Assembly (NCBI GenBank): GCA_030765065.1
Contig: CM060990.1
Span: forward strand, 280,887,341 to 280,951,340
From: Deroplatys truncata
Lineage: Eukaryota > Arthropoda > Insecta > Mantodea > Mantidae
Length of the DNA stretch: 64,000 bases
Direction: 5' to 3'
Position numbers and translations under genes: made by a program. This document shows, piece by piece, positions 1-12,402 of this stretch (position 1 is its first letter; each line of letters starts with the position of its first letter). The notes below the pieces were generated by a model. It did not search any database. It saw nothing but the letters and a program-made list of their open reading frames with translations, and was not told where the DNA came from.

Positions 1-749
1 CTACTTGCAGTTTCCACCGGTTTTCGGGGAGCCGCCGCTGCGCTACGTCGCTGCTTCACGATGTTTACCGTAGGAACTCCTTTGATCGAAAGACCCCCGT
101 GCGTGCGTGCGTCATGATGGCAGGTTGAGGGCAACCCGATGGTGTGTTAGGCGTGTACCTGCCCTAATTAGGGTTTAACCACGTAGTGACGGGATATGGG
201 GGTTATAGGATGGCGGTTTTTGTTTAGGTAGGGGAGAGAAAGGAGGTAACAAAGTTTGTTCCGCAACGGTAGCCGGTCAGGGTGCAACGGCCCTTGTGCA
301 CCGGTGGTGATATTAATTTAGTAATTTAAACATCTAGGGATTGTAATTTTTAAGTTCAAGCTACTCTTGAAGGGATTGTATTGGAGTTCAGCCTTAGCTG
401 TTGGAGTCCGTGCTATTATGCGACCGTTCTTATATAGTCATTTTGGCGATATTTGAAAGTGTCGACAACGCAGTAGTGGAAAATGACGTAAAATGGCGCT
501 AATATAGTGTCACCAACTTATCGAAATTATCGAAAATATGGCAATTAAGACTGAAGGGTGGGGTAAGGTAGCTGGGAATACCAGAATGCTGCAAGTGGGA
601 GTAATGAAGTGGCCTGTAACGATTCTGAACACAAAATAACCACCTTTATTCTAATGCAGCAGCTGCCCTGTATCCACCACCACAATAAAAGGTAAGAATA
701 TTCGTTAGCATGAATCATTGAAATATAAATAGTGAATCATAAGCATAAT
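1..749. other. no gene recognised
   Basis: I see no coding potential, RNA gene or element end in this stretch. The first 300 bases are richer in G and C than the rest of the left arm. It leads into the degenerate tandem repeat that starts near 750. Confidence 0.5.
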
Positions 750-1122
750 TAAGGAACGCACGCTCGCGTGCTTTGCTGCAACCACTAATGCTAATCAACC
801 TAAGTTTATATAAAAAAACTAAACCTAGCCTAACCTCCCGTGAATCAGAAACCCAAGCTAATAAAAAACTAAATCTAACCCCCCGTGAATCAAAAGCTAA
901 GCTAACTAAACTATATAACTAAACCTAAAGTAATCTAATCTCCCGTGATTCAGAATCAGAAGCGTCGTTTAGGAACGCTCGCTCGCTTCGTTCGCGTGTT
1001 TTGATGTAATCATTGGTTGCTATTAAAACTAAACCTAACATGACCTGCCGTGAATCAGAAGCCTTAGCTTATATATAAACCTAACATAACCTCCCGTGAA
1101 TCAGAAACCTAAGCTAAATAAT
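750..1122. repeat. degenerate tandem repeat with CCCGTGAATCAGAA core
   Basis: Five imperfect copies of a unit of roughly 45-60 bases share the core CCCGTGAATCAGAA (about 837, 882, 942, 1047 and 1092). Each is preceded by a stretch like AAACCTAACATAACCT and followed by a stretch like ACCTAAGCTAA. Superimposed on this, a GC-rich box GGAACGC(A/T)CGCTCGC occurs near 752 and 971, each followed by a related TGCAACCACTAATGCTA-like segment. This suggests a higher-order period of about 220 bases. The copies are well diverged, so the array is old. No function is visible. Confidence 0.7.
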
Positions 1123-3100
1123 GAGTACCCTCGTTCTTGTGCTTTTGTTCATTTCAGATGTTGGCTGTTCCGCCGGGTTTTGCTAGCACCACGCAATGTG
1201 GCTAGATAACTAAGGTGAGCCACTCCGGGGTAGGAGCTGCCATTGGCTGCCCGCCTGTGACGTAAGTGAGAGTGAAGACGAGCGCGCGGAATACAAACAC
1301 AGCGCAGCGAACACACTAAATTCCTCCCGATTAACTCCAAATTGTTTATTATTAGCACTTCTTCCAGTTTTTTTAAAAGGTATACTATTTCAGGGCATTC
1401 TACAAACATTGTGGGCTAGACAGAAAGCAAAACGAATGGAAACTGCATTACATTAGTAATATATTTACGTATAAACAAAACTACTGGAACACATCCAGGA
1501 CTTCAACGTAAACTGTAGGCGCTACAAGAGATTCAAACATACATTACTTTAGTACTAAAGGAAAATTTACAACTACTCTAAAGGAATCGCTAAATGGATA
1601 TGCTGGTATATTTTTTTACCGTAAGAAATGAAAACAATAATTCCAGAATACATTATTCTGTTACAGGATGTAAAAATGAAAAAGACATACCTGCAACATT
1701 CCACTCGTACTTGGACCTTCACTAAGTGCATATCCATGCCAATCGGGAATGAACTGCTACGGAACTGCATCTGGGAGCAGAATTTTCTTAACCGGCAAAC
1801 CTAAAAGTTCACTCTTCAAATCCCGTTTATAGTTACTAGGAAGAAAGTGCACTGAACATACACGTGAATTATCAGCGTTAAATTTGTCAATACGCTTACA
1901 GCGAGACACCCACACGCGCTTTAATTGCTCATTTTTTTTGGAAATGTGTGATAATTCACACCAACCGTTTTAAAACCGTAATTACGGTATTGTGCTACAG
2001 CACAATACATTCTACTCTTAACGTTCTTACTCACTGCACACCGACTTAAACACTTCACCAAAGCAGAGAAAACTGAATCTATACTCAAGATTCTAGTTTA
2101 AATATGTGTATGCAACTTATTTGTTGAAGTGGGGGGGTATATGACTGAGTGATAAGGAACAATGTACTTTCGTACATCTGTTGTTAAGTTGTGAAGTTTC
2201 CGCCAACATAGCGAGATAAAGTAGGATAATTGTACGTGACTTTTAAAGCGAAGAGAAGCTCAGATTAATATCTGTTGCCTTTTACGCAGTTGAGCGGCAT
2301 AATTATTTCAACGGAAATGCTGTTTGCTCTTACAGCCAAAGTTTAACAACCTTTTTCCGTTCACTGTGGTTCTGTAAAGAATTATATACCTGGAAAAGCT
2401 TGCCATTTTCAGGGAACAATACCTTTGGCCCGCATTACATCTGTTTTCATGTTATGAGTCGGCCTACCTGCCAAAAAGTAAGTTCTTTATATTCTTCAGG
2501 AATGCGTATTAAACAGTATATTATTGTGAGCAGAAGCTATTTGAAGACCAAGTATCATATAAGCATGATCCGGATTCAGATGACATGCCATCTTTTAATT
2601 CTTGCAATAAAGGTATTGCTTAAGTGTACATAAATCCTTATCATGGGTCCCATATTAAGAAATATATATTAGGTCATTTTGGTAGTTTCAAGTTTTCTAT
2701 TTTGGATAATGTTTTTTTCGATATTACATCATTAATTTGTAATTTCTTTTTCCTTTGCCGCTTTATTTGGTAACTTCCTTGCATAAGTATAGAGTATATA
2801 AAGATTATTGGTTGGTCTGGAAAGAGTTGATTGTGGGTGGAGAGATGGTTATTATCAGGGAAACAGGTATAACTACTGTTCTGAATTCATGTTCAAAATT
2901 AGGGATGAGGAGGTCAGTTTTCCCGTTTTTGCTTAATAAGTGCGTATTGCTCTTATTTATGTATGACATGGACTGTGAAATCCTCTTCATTCGCAATAAA
3001 CATTGCATATTCTGAGTTCTCAAAAGAGTTAATGCTACACTTTTGTAAGACCTGTTTAAAAACACAACAAGTTAGAAAATTAATTGAAAATATATTTGTT
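1123..3100. other. no gene recognised
   Basis: AT-rich DNA with only short chance reading frames. Near 1153-1192 lies a segment (TTTCAGATGTTGGCTGTTCC and following bases) that is repeated in diverged form near 7467-7508, so at least part of this region belongs to a dispersed repeat. Confidence 0.45.
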
Positions 3101-3103
3101 CTA

Positions 3104-3221
3104 TGTTCTTGTTTGGAGAATCTGAAAAGCAAAGAAAATAATGTTCTTACTTGTTTGAAGAATCTGAAAAGGAAAGTAAGAAAATGTTCTTTTCTTTTCA
3201 GATTCTTTGAACAAGAACATT
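3104..3221. repeat. small foldback with a direct repeat in one arm
   Basis: TGTTCTTGTTTGGAGAATCTG (starting 3104) is repeated directly in diverged form near 3142-3172, and again in inverted orientation at about 3192-3221, where TCAGATTCTTTGAACAAGAA reads as its reverse complement. The transcript could fold into a hairpin of about 27 paired bases. No target duplications or transposon termini were found around it. Confidence 0.65.
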
Positions 3222-6200
3222 TTCACTGCTCTTTTACTTATTTTTTCTTCTTGTATAGGAGTTATATCAATATATAGATTAATTTATAACTTTCTGTACA
3301 CTAATTTTAGTAAATCAAATAAATCTCATTTTAGATAATTTTTTGTAATTACAAAGTCATTTTGAAACAAATGTAGTCATTTTAAAAACAAATTAGTCAT
3401 CAAAATCCGCACCCTGCTTATAAAACACCGCTCTGACATTTTCTCTCATGTATTTACGTTCATCTCCTCTGTATTTGCTCACATAATATTGATTTGTTTC
3501 GTAAAGCCTCTCCTTTCAGTTTGGCGTGAAATGTGTCCATGTTTTATACAAAATAACAAAAACTAAGATACGAGTAAGTTATTGCACTTTCCTTGCATAA
3601 ATACTAAATAATATAGGCACCTAATTACAATTGGCAAGTTCCTTAGATCTACCTCCTTTTAAAAAGATCAGTGTAATATGTTTCAATGATCGCCAGTGCA
3701 ATACACTAATACACCTCCTTTTAACAACACCCACTTTCCCGTGGGTGAAAGCATTACATTAGTGTGCTTTTAAGGGTATTGGTTGCGAGCGTATACTAAA
3801 GCATACAGGCAAGGTTGTTCTAAAATTAATATCTCCAAAATATTAAGGTTAGACGCATCCTTGTTCTTACACCTTTCAAGTAGGAAGGATCAAATGGGAA
3901 CTATGTACAATTAATTATTCATTAATTAAAAAATTAAAACAACTTTATACTAGAAATAATTAAGAAACTAGGTTTATATAAGCACATTCTCAGCCTAAAT
4001 AATGAAGCCAAAATATCCAAATTCTGAACACATCATTCGAATGTACACCACTCTGTAAATTCGGTTTATTTGAAAATTGGAGGATATTTGCAAGACTTGC
4101 TGTGCAGATAACTGTTTTTCAGCACGTGTCCATTATCTACTTCAAGTAGTGGAATGTTATGTGAATTTAATTCATTTTGTGGAGTTACTCTCTTCTGCCA
4201 AAATAGTTATATTAATAAAATTCTTTTTAAAAAAATTATTTTAAATATGCATGTCGATTATTCATGCTTTTACCTAGACGCGAAAAAAAAGTCTCGGAAA
4301 ACACGCACATATATCAAGTTTTCAGCTATCATGACTTTTAAAACTGCTATGTTTAAGTCATATTACATAATAGCATGATCAACTTACAGTTTCTCTCATT
4401 AAGCTGCGTTTTTCACAATCCATAAACAAACAATACAATTTAATTTCGAATCAAAGTTTAAGACCCGATAGCGTATAACGTTGAATTTTATATAGCGTAT
4501 AACGTATTTTATTTTCGTTGCTAAAATTGGCCGAATAATGTGTTATTGGTTTTCTTTAACATAATATAATTAAAGTCAAGCAATAGCATAAACTAAGAAA
4601 ATGGTTTTAAAGCTTGCAACTTAGAGCTTCTGAACAACTTTAATATAACAAATATCTGCTTTATATCTACATATCCCTCTTTCTTTGAATAACATGTATG
4701 CTGTAAGTCATCCCTCAAGACCAAATTTCATATATCGACAGCGTTTTAGTGAATATTTCAAGGAGAAATGAAATTGGCTCCAGTTGGGTATTTAGCTGTA
4801 AAAAGACAGGTTTGTGTTTATTATTTCCAAGACTAAGTCTAGTTATAGATGCGATTTTGTTTCAAGTAGTATAGGGTCGAAACAGATCGTATAACGAGAA
4901 TATTATACGAACTTTCATGCCGAAAAGTACGGTGCAGAATGCTGGCTAGCTAAACTTCACTCTCGATGACGTCATGCAGCAGGCGGACCGAAAGCAGTAC
5001 AAGCGAAAACGGTGCGGGAAGAGACCCCCCTGAGCACCACGCACTTTCCGCTATGTTTGGAATGCAAGTGTTGGCTGCACAAACACAACGCAAGCAGCGC
5101 TCCTATGATGCCTCGGGTGAACTGTGTATGACGCACAGGGGTGGAGCCTAGATACGGAAACAGTGACAACACAAGGTACTAACTCCCCCATGAACATGGT
5201 GTGTTGCTAGTTGTACTTTTGCGGGAAACGCGCTAGACATTATTCCGTATTCGAGTAGAAGGTATTAAATTTCACAAAACTTACGAATTCTGTGTTTTTA
5301 TATGTACACTCTATTGTGTAGCTGCTCACTTCTTAAAGTACACAGGAGTTGATAATTTATTCATAATATTGGGCCCTTCTTGACGACCGCTTAGCGATGG
5401 CTGACATCTTGTAAGGTGTTAGTGTCAACGTGATAAAAACAATTGTGGCTAACGGAATGTCGCGAATCGATGAAAAAGGTAGTCAAAGTGAGGTGATAAG
5501 GGCATATTGTATAAGATTTGCAGGAATACCATATTACGTAAACAGTGAGGAATAACATGGTGTTCAACGAATGTCATCTCCGATTCTCGACTTTTTACTT
5601 CATCACGAACACAGGTAGAGAAGGTAATTGCATTCCACCCAAATATTGGATACCGAGATTTCAATGGAAATATATGTTTTGAAGCACCCTGAATCCAAAG
5701 AAAGCATTTTTAGTAAAGGTCCGGGAGTGTCTGTGAACACCATAACTCAAAAACAAAAATTTGAATAAATACCAAAGCTGGTATTTTGGTTAGTATCTTT
5801 TAAAGATGCGAGTCAAAGATTTTCAAGAAAATCCCCATACTCAAACTACCCTTTACTTGGAACATTTTTCGAATTTTTTTTATTTTCTAAACCATGATTC
5901 TAACGATTTCGATTAAAATACCATATATTACAGCTTTTTACATGACAAATAAAATGTATATCTTGAATCTTCTGGAAATAGTCTGTGAAGTCCTCATTAT
6001 TCGGAAAGAATTATCTATAATCTTGTGTAACGGTAAACGTTAAGCGATAGACGAAAACACAGTAAACAAAAAAAGAAACAAAATCAAATTTCTTTAAAAC
6101 TTACGTTTTATTTCAAATAACTTTTTTATGGCATCAGCTGTTTGCGAAATATCTGTTATTAATGTTTGGAATTGTTCAATACTTTATTATTTTTAAGTTC

Positions 6201-7440
6201 TGCCCATTTTCAGACCTTAAATACGTTAAGAATAGTGCATTAAAATTCATTCTCCTTATTAGTACCGTTAAAGTAAATAAAATGACTTTGTAAGTGCTCC
6301 AGTACCCTGTGGCAGTATCTCCTCCTGTCCGATGTTGTTTTGGTTTGTAATGCCCGTAGCTCGCGGCTTACCTTTCTGCAGCCTCCGCGAAGACTCTGGG
6401 TGTTCGAAGTGTGATGATTCTCTGCATGTTTTTATCCTCAGCTAGCTGAAGTTATTACTGAAATATATCAAAGCATGGACTTTTCCTTGGTAAAGGAAAC
6501 GTAGGGTGTGGTAAAGGAGAGAAAACAGACGAGCTTTAGTTAGAAAAAGACGACACCACTGTTTCTTTTATTTTGTTACTTCGAGTAGTTCACAACATTG
6601 ATATTGTCGCCGTTAAAACACTGTCCACTGCTGTTGATACACGGCGCTGATATGACGCGAAATTTATATACTTAACAGATCTCTTTACTCGTAGCGATTC
6701 TTATGTGTGTAGCGAAACCTGTCTTAGTTCACTAACTTTTGGCGCGACATCTCTCAAATATCCGACAGCATCCTTCTCTGCCTGTAGTTTAGAAGTAACT
6801 CCCGATTTTGGTCTTAGCAGATCTATTTATAGTCGCGGGCTTCTTGGGCTACTTAATTTCCTATTGGTGCATTTTTAGCGCCACGCAACGCGTCTCGCTA
6901 TTTCATATCGATTTACTTTATCTCATTGGTCAATTTTAACATAAATCGCGGCTTTTCCTAATTTTACCATTAAGCTTGTTGTCTTCCTCATTCCGGTCAC
7001 GGCGAATTACTGTACAAAAGGACAAAAGCTCTACGCCCTCGCTGTATGAACAATACTCTTGCTACCAGAGCGACATTGTAAAACTCACTGGTTGCTTTCG
7101 AAGACACTTTTCCTGCAGCTAAAATATCTCGTCGAGGACAGTATTTTAACATAGCGCTTAAATTATTTACATTAATCAATTTATTACTCGTCTAACATTA
7201 GTAACCTAAATACAAACATATCATTAAATCACTCTTCTTAAGCTACACAGGCAGTAAATAGAAAATAGCTGTACATAGCATAATTTAATTTCACTAAAAA
7301 TTAATTACTCAAATTATTAATAATTACATAGCTCGGGCTCGGCCTAGAGTTGCCGTTTCAACCCTCACCTTCAAAAAAAGAAAAAACATCCCTCGGTTAC
7401 GCTTTGCCGCTTAGAGCCCTAAATAAGTAGTAACCGACAA
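3222..7440. other. no gene recognised
   Basis: More than 4 kb of AT-rich sequence without a protein domain I can recognise on either strand. A short block near 4940-5160 is richer in GC and holds overlapping frames of about 60 codons on both strands, without family resemblance. A short direct repeat ATAGCGTATAACGT occurs near 4468 and 4493. Confidence 0.45.
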
Positions 7441-7715
7441 GTTCGTTGCTTGCAATCCATTTCCCTTTCAGATGCTGGCTGTTCTGCCAGGTGTTGGCAG
7501 CACATATTACCTTCCGCAAATTTTTCATTGTAATGTTGGCATAAGATTTACGACAACCACGCCACCGTGGTTGACACGTCTGAGATGCGTGTTCTGCAAA
7601 AAGTATGTTGCTTGTGAAAACTTAATAAAACTCGCAATATATTTCATAAAGGGGAGTCGCTGCCGAGAAGTGAGAGGAGACGGACGTGTGTGACGAGCTC
7701 TAGCGCGGATAAAAA

Positions 7716-9289
7716 ATGCGAGTACAGCTGGGAGCTTATAGAGCCAGAATAGGCTTATTTAATGGTGGAGGACGTACTTTGGGAAGAAAGTGTTTGGGAG
7801 AGTTAAATGCAACGGTGGAGTGGTATGTGTTGGTGATAATTGTTATATTAGAAATTGGAGGAGGACCAAAAATGGAACAAATTATGGAAATGTTGAAAGG
7901 TATCGCAGAGGAAATATCAAACCTCAAAGGAATGGAGAAGAGAATTGAGAAGAGAATTGAGGATAAAATAATAAAGCAATTCGACGCGATAAAATCAACA
8001 TGGGTGAGTTTCGAGCACGAGGTGAATAAGGAATTTATAGAATGTGATAGACGAATGGTACGGTTGGAGAGAACCGAAGAAAGGAGGAGTAGAATGAATG
8101 TTAAGCTAAATAGTTCAAAAGTTAAAAGAAACAATAAAATGGAAGCTATAAGGAATGAAAGTATGGAGATAGTTGAGGGTAGGTCAGCTCTTACAGATTA
8201 TAATATAGATGTAGATTTACAACAAGAGCATCTAAACTTGTCACAACAAATTATGTACTGTTTAAAAATAGTAACTTAAACGAGAAATGACTTTAATAAT
8301 AAGTTAACTGAAATCAGAGGAGAGTTAAAAGAAGATAATGCAAAGTTAAATAATAAGTTAACTGAACAAAGTAATAACCTTACTGAACTGAAAAAAGAGT
8401 TAAAATTAGGCAATACACAGCTAAAAGTAGGGTTAAGTGGTAAGATATCTGAAACTAGTAATTTGATAGGGGAGATGAAAGTGGAGTTAAGTAATAAGTT
8501 AACTGAAACCAGTAAAGAGTTAAATAGTAAAGTAACTGAAACTAGTACAGACACATGTAATAAAGTTACTGAAACTAATACCGAGCTGAGAAAGGAAACT
8601 AATAGTAAATCAAATGAAACTAATACAGAACTGGGAAAGGAAACTAATAATAAGTTCAATGAAGCTAATACAGAGTTGAAAACAGAGTTAAATAAAGTAC
8701 AAGAAACTAGTCAGGAAACTAAAGAAGTAGGAAAGACAAATGTAAACATTATACAGACACGAATAGATTAACAGTGCCAAAAGTAAATACAAATGTACGA
8801 AAGGTAAATACAGATGTAACTAGTTCTATAAATGCTAACCAAATGCATGTCAGTAATGCAAGTACAGAGAGAAATGTATCACCATTGCTAATGAACAAAA
8901 CCAGAGATACAATTGCTTTTTCCATGGCATCAACATCTCAAACACGCAACATGAATGACACACATAAACAAAAGCATGTACCAAATTTCATGTCAAACAC
9001 AACTGTGCAACATAAAACTAGGGCAAAGCTAAAACGTCTGTGGCATAAGAACAATGTAAACAGTCTGAGAAGCAAAAAGAAAAGAAAAGTAAAATATGTA
9101 GATTATATGTTTCACAAAAAGAGAGAGAAAATAGTAAACAGTCTGAGAAACAAAAATAAAAACAAAATAAAGTATGTAGGTTGTGTGTTTAACAAAAAGA
9201 GAGAAAATAAATGTAAACAATCTGAGAAACAAAAAGAAAGAAAAGTAAAGTTTACAGGTTATGTGTGGCACAAGAGAAAAACAAAATAA
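7716..9289 (+). pseudogene. coiled-coil ORF of LTR-X copy A, with a foreign N-terminus
   Basis: The reading frame begins at 7716, stops at 8277 and resumes in pieces: about 8280-8771 is strongly coiled-coil and 8774-9289 is the basic tail. From about 8098 onward it matches the coiled-coil ORFs of copies B-E (KLNSSKVKRNNKMEA; repeated KVTETNTELRKETN-type heptads; a Thr/Asn-rich stretch; then repeated basic units such as VNSLRNKNK and a final YVWHKRKTK). Before 8098 it does not match them. Residues from about 52 on (MEQIMEMLKGIAEEISNLKG, then ERTEERRSRMN) are charged and helical and recall the coiled coil of LINE ORF1 proteins; that assignment is inference. Two stop codons make it non-functional as a single protein. 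Its role in the element is unknown; it is probably a structural leader to Gag. Confidence 0.7.
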
Positions 9290-9303
9290 TGTATTTGGAA
9301 CAT

Positions 9304-9679
9304 TCATTCATTATCTGTTTACCCTCCTCTTATGTAGGACTTACACCCCCCAGGACTTACAAGCGGGTGCCTGGGGTCAGAGGCCCGTCGAGGAGCAGAC
9401 ACTCATGGATCAGACAGAGCATCCAGGATGGGTGATCAGCCCGATGCCTGGTATGGGATGAAGGAAGTTGATGAAACGAAATGTTGGTGAAATAGATGAA
9501 AGGAAAGGTGATGATGGAGCAGTTGGTGGAATGAATGGCGGGGGAAACCGGAGAACCCGGAGAAAGCCCGCCCAGACGCCGCTTCGTCCACCACAAATCC
9601 CACATGCAGGTCCCTGGGATTGAACCCGGGTCGCCTCGGTGGAAGGCGAGCGGTCTAACCACTCGGCCACGGCGCCGCG
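9304..9679 (-). mobile_element. tRNA-headed SINE (family Y) inserted in LTR-X copy A
   Basis: Read on the minus strand, it starts at 9679 with a tRNA-like head containing an A box (TGGCCGAGTGG) and a B box (GGGTTCAATCC). A body of about 300 bases follows, and the element ends in a short ATGA-type repeat near 9304. It is bracketed by a perfect 14-base target duplication, TGTATTTGGAACAT, at 9290-9303 and 9680-9693. The head gives an internal RNA polymerase III promoter by analogy with known SINEs. The intact duplication points to a fairly recent insertion, placed just after the stop codon of the host element's ORF. Confidence 0.9.
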
Positions 9680-10207
9680 TGTATTTGGAACATAAAAAGG
9701 GAAAATCAATGTCATTTAAAATTGTAGATATTTTTTATTTTTTACTAAATATAGCAAGTAATAAGTATCTAAGGAAAATTTTTAGAAACAGAAGCATTAA
9801 AATTCCATTGTTAGTAGAAAATCTAAATAGCAATTACATTTATTTTATAAATTCAAATTTAGAAAACAAAGGGTAACAAATGTTAACATGTATAATTGTA
9901 TGTAAAGCATATAAAGTGTTTATTAGTGAAAGTGATAGTAAATGAGCAAACTCAGCTCAGGTCATTAATCTTATACAAGGTCATTAACCTTGAAAAGTGC
10001 TACGCAAGTGAATAGGAAGTGTTCAGCTATACACGACTGTTGTGACAAACGAGTGTTAAAGAAAAAGTAAGAAAGTGAAGGTGAAAGATAGGAAGTGCAA
10101 AATAAAAGTTATGTTTCTTTCTTTCAGGAGACTTTTAGAAAATATTTGAAAATTTAAAAGAACAAATCAAAAGAGTAAATTTTAAATATTTCTAAAAGGG
10201 GGCAATT

Positions 10208-11135
10208 TGAGGCAGTATTTTAATGCCTAAATGATATTAATTGTATTTTTTATTAATTAAATTCAATAACAGCCCACGGTGAAAACAGTATGTATATAAT
10301 TATTATTTATATTGTATGTAAACTCATTGTAAATACTTATTTTTATTGTAGACGTATTTATGGGTGATATGTAAATTTATATATACTCTAATAGAGCAAA
10401 AACTGTGAGAATACTATGTTTTAGGATGTTAATAATGAGGCAATAATGTAATTTTGTGACAATAATGTGTTTGGAATTTTAAAAGTACTGGTTATGAAAA
10501 TGATCGGTAATAACGTAATTTCGTTTACAGTTTGAAATTAGCCAATCAAAAGTAAAGAAAGGTTTTTAGTTTGAATACTTAAATTCTATTGGAATAGAAT
10601 TAGCCAATAAGAGACTGGCATTACCGAAGCTAAAGGTTTACACCGTTGAATCTAGCCAGTCGCGGACATGAAGTTGTAGAGAACAGACGTGAAAGTCGTG
10701 GGTAAAAATGTTATAAAGTACGAATGATAAAGTTTGTGTTCTCCGCCAAAAGTGTATTAAGTGCTCACAGTTTTATTTTATAAAGTGTTGTGTTTATAAA
10801 ATGTGCAAAAATAAAGTGAAATAAAAAGAAGTACAAAATTAAAAGTAAATTGTGTGGCGTCTTATAATTTGAGTCTTATCACAACCCTGCAAGAATTCGT
10901 GTTTCTATAGTGCGACTGAAACCAGCCGAGGCAAATAACTTTAATAATATTACGTAAAAACAAGCATCATCTTCACTATAAAGTTTGGCGTCCTAAAAAT
11001 CATACAACATCAAAGTGTATCTTCATTACGTAACCGTAATAATATTTACGTAACCAAAAACCTAACCGCAAATTGGTCTCCAAAGTGTGGGGTTTAAAAT
11101 ACAAAAAATCAAGTTGAAGAACAATACATTCTTCA
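10208..11135 (+). repeat. 3' LTR of LTR-X copy A
   Basis: It starts TGAGGCAGTATTTTAATGCC after a polypurine tract and ends CATTCTTCA, so it has the usual TG...CA ends. The start matches the LTRs at 20830, 27331, 37492, 40870 and 44129 (minus strand), and the end matches that of the LTR at 39733. A TATA-like TTATATATACTC near 10377 is conserved in the other LTRs. Near its 3' end are two primer-binding-site-like modules: TTTGGCGTCC (about 10984) and AATTGGTCTCCAAAGTGTGG (11071-11090). The next five bases outside are TCTTC. Confidence 0.85.
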
Positions 11136-12250
11136 TCTTCGGAGATATTAGTTTTATGTTTCCTGCCATTATCATCTCTCCTGTAGTTGCTAATGCGTTT
11201 ATCGAGTAATACAAGCACACAATTGTAACATACTGCATGAGTTCGCCGTGAGTTATTGAATTTACTACCAAATCCATTGGTGGATTAATAATGATGTACA
11301 AATAGTGATAGTCCGGTTAGCACTGACATGCTTAACCGTGATTATCAACAAAGCCTTGGTAGCAATATTAAAACATGAAATAGCCTTGAAAGGCTTTAGA
11401 GTTATCTGTCCTGACCTTTCTGAATTGTATTAATCTATGCTTCAGTGTCGTTTGCCATTTAGTCGTCGACTGAAGGGTCTACCCTCACCAGTTTATTTTC
11501 TGCAAGCAGCCTCAGTTTAGGGTATTTAAATCCCACAATGCCCAACCTTCGTGAACTGTCGTATCACCTCCTCGCTCTAAGAGAATATGGTGTTTGGCAA
11601 ACACCTAAGACACAGCCGCACATACCAAGTCCGCCTCCCTTAATGCTAAATCTATCATGCCATTCCCACGGCCGGCTGCCTATCCCTACATAGATCCCGA
11701 TATTTTTAATGGTATACGTGGACAGTAAGACTCAGGGGCAAAAGCGCCCGCCGAACTATGGAAGGCGTGCGCCATCGGAGGAGCTCTACAACCCCCGAAG
11801 GCTTTGCCAGTAGGCCGGCACCCGAAAATTTAAACCGGCCCCCATTACAGGGTGGAAGGGGATACACAACTTACGTGCTTCAATCCCCAAAGTGGAAGAC
11901 TAACGAACAACCTTGGCGGTGCCCACAGCCCACTAACGGGACGCCTACCGGCTCTCCAGGGCGGTACCTGAGGTTCTTGAGGCATCTCACAACCTCGCCT
12001 AGACGGAAAACCGCCCAGACGTACCGAATTTCCCATGGGTATCGGAAACCACTACCCCACAGGGTCAGCCCAATCCAAACAACACCCTCAAGAGAAAGAC
12101 TCGGATGTTTGGCTCAGCGTACATCTAGTAACTTCAGAAGTACCACGAGGACTCAGATTCCGATGCTCCCGCATCACATCAACTGAAGGAGTCGAAACCC
12201 AACCCTTACGGGGTACACTTGGTCACGATATTGTGACCTACCTTTATAAC
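11136..12250. other. no gene recognised; GC-richer block at 11.74-12.2 kb
   Basis: No family resemblance found. The block 11758-12256 has higher GC and open frames of 142 codons (plus strand), 63 codons (minus) and 73 codons (plus) that overlap, which fits base composition rather than a gene. It could be the degraded 5' region of the gypsy element that follows. Confidence 0.4.
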
Positions 12251-12402
12251 TTTTAAGGTATTTTGGTACAAACTTTTGGAACAATGATTACAAACAACAA
12301 GTCCTCTCGTGCTCCTTAGAAGATACTACCTCTAATTGATATAGGCATTATAACTTTTCTCAGCTGGACTTTAAATCTAGTTTATGGTAAGCCTTCGCGC
12401 AC

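Larger units (their letters stand above)
8098..11135 (+). mobile_element. LTR-X retrotransposon copy A (non-autonomous, 5' end replaced)
   Basis: This is the only plus-strand copy of the family. It contains the coiled-coil ORF, a SINE insertion at 9304-9679, a 3' non-coding part, a polypurine-like AAAAGGGGG just before 10204, and a 3' LTR (10208-11135). There is no 5' LTR: similarity to the other copies begins abruptly at about 8098, inside the ORF. Gag, protease, RT and integrase are absent, as in copies B, D and E. Confidence 0.75.

Noticed and set aside
821..1122. Insect telomeric repeat (CCTAA)n.
   Set aside because: CCTAA occurs several times but never in a regular five-base array; it is part of a longer degenerate unit.
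9604..9679. tRNA gene on the minus strand.
   Set aside because: A and B boxes are present, but the sequence continues into a SINE body, lacks a convincing full cloverleaf end, and is flanked by a 14-base target duplication. The same reasoning applies at 61600-61649, 61984-62045 and 63400-63472.
11758..12186. 142-codon GC-rich frame.
   Set aside because: Open frames on the other strand and in another plus-strand frame cover the same bases; composition rather than selection explains it, and no domain is visible.
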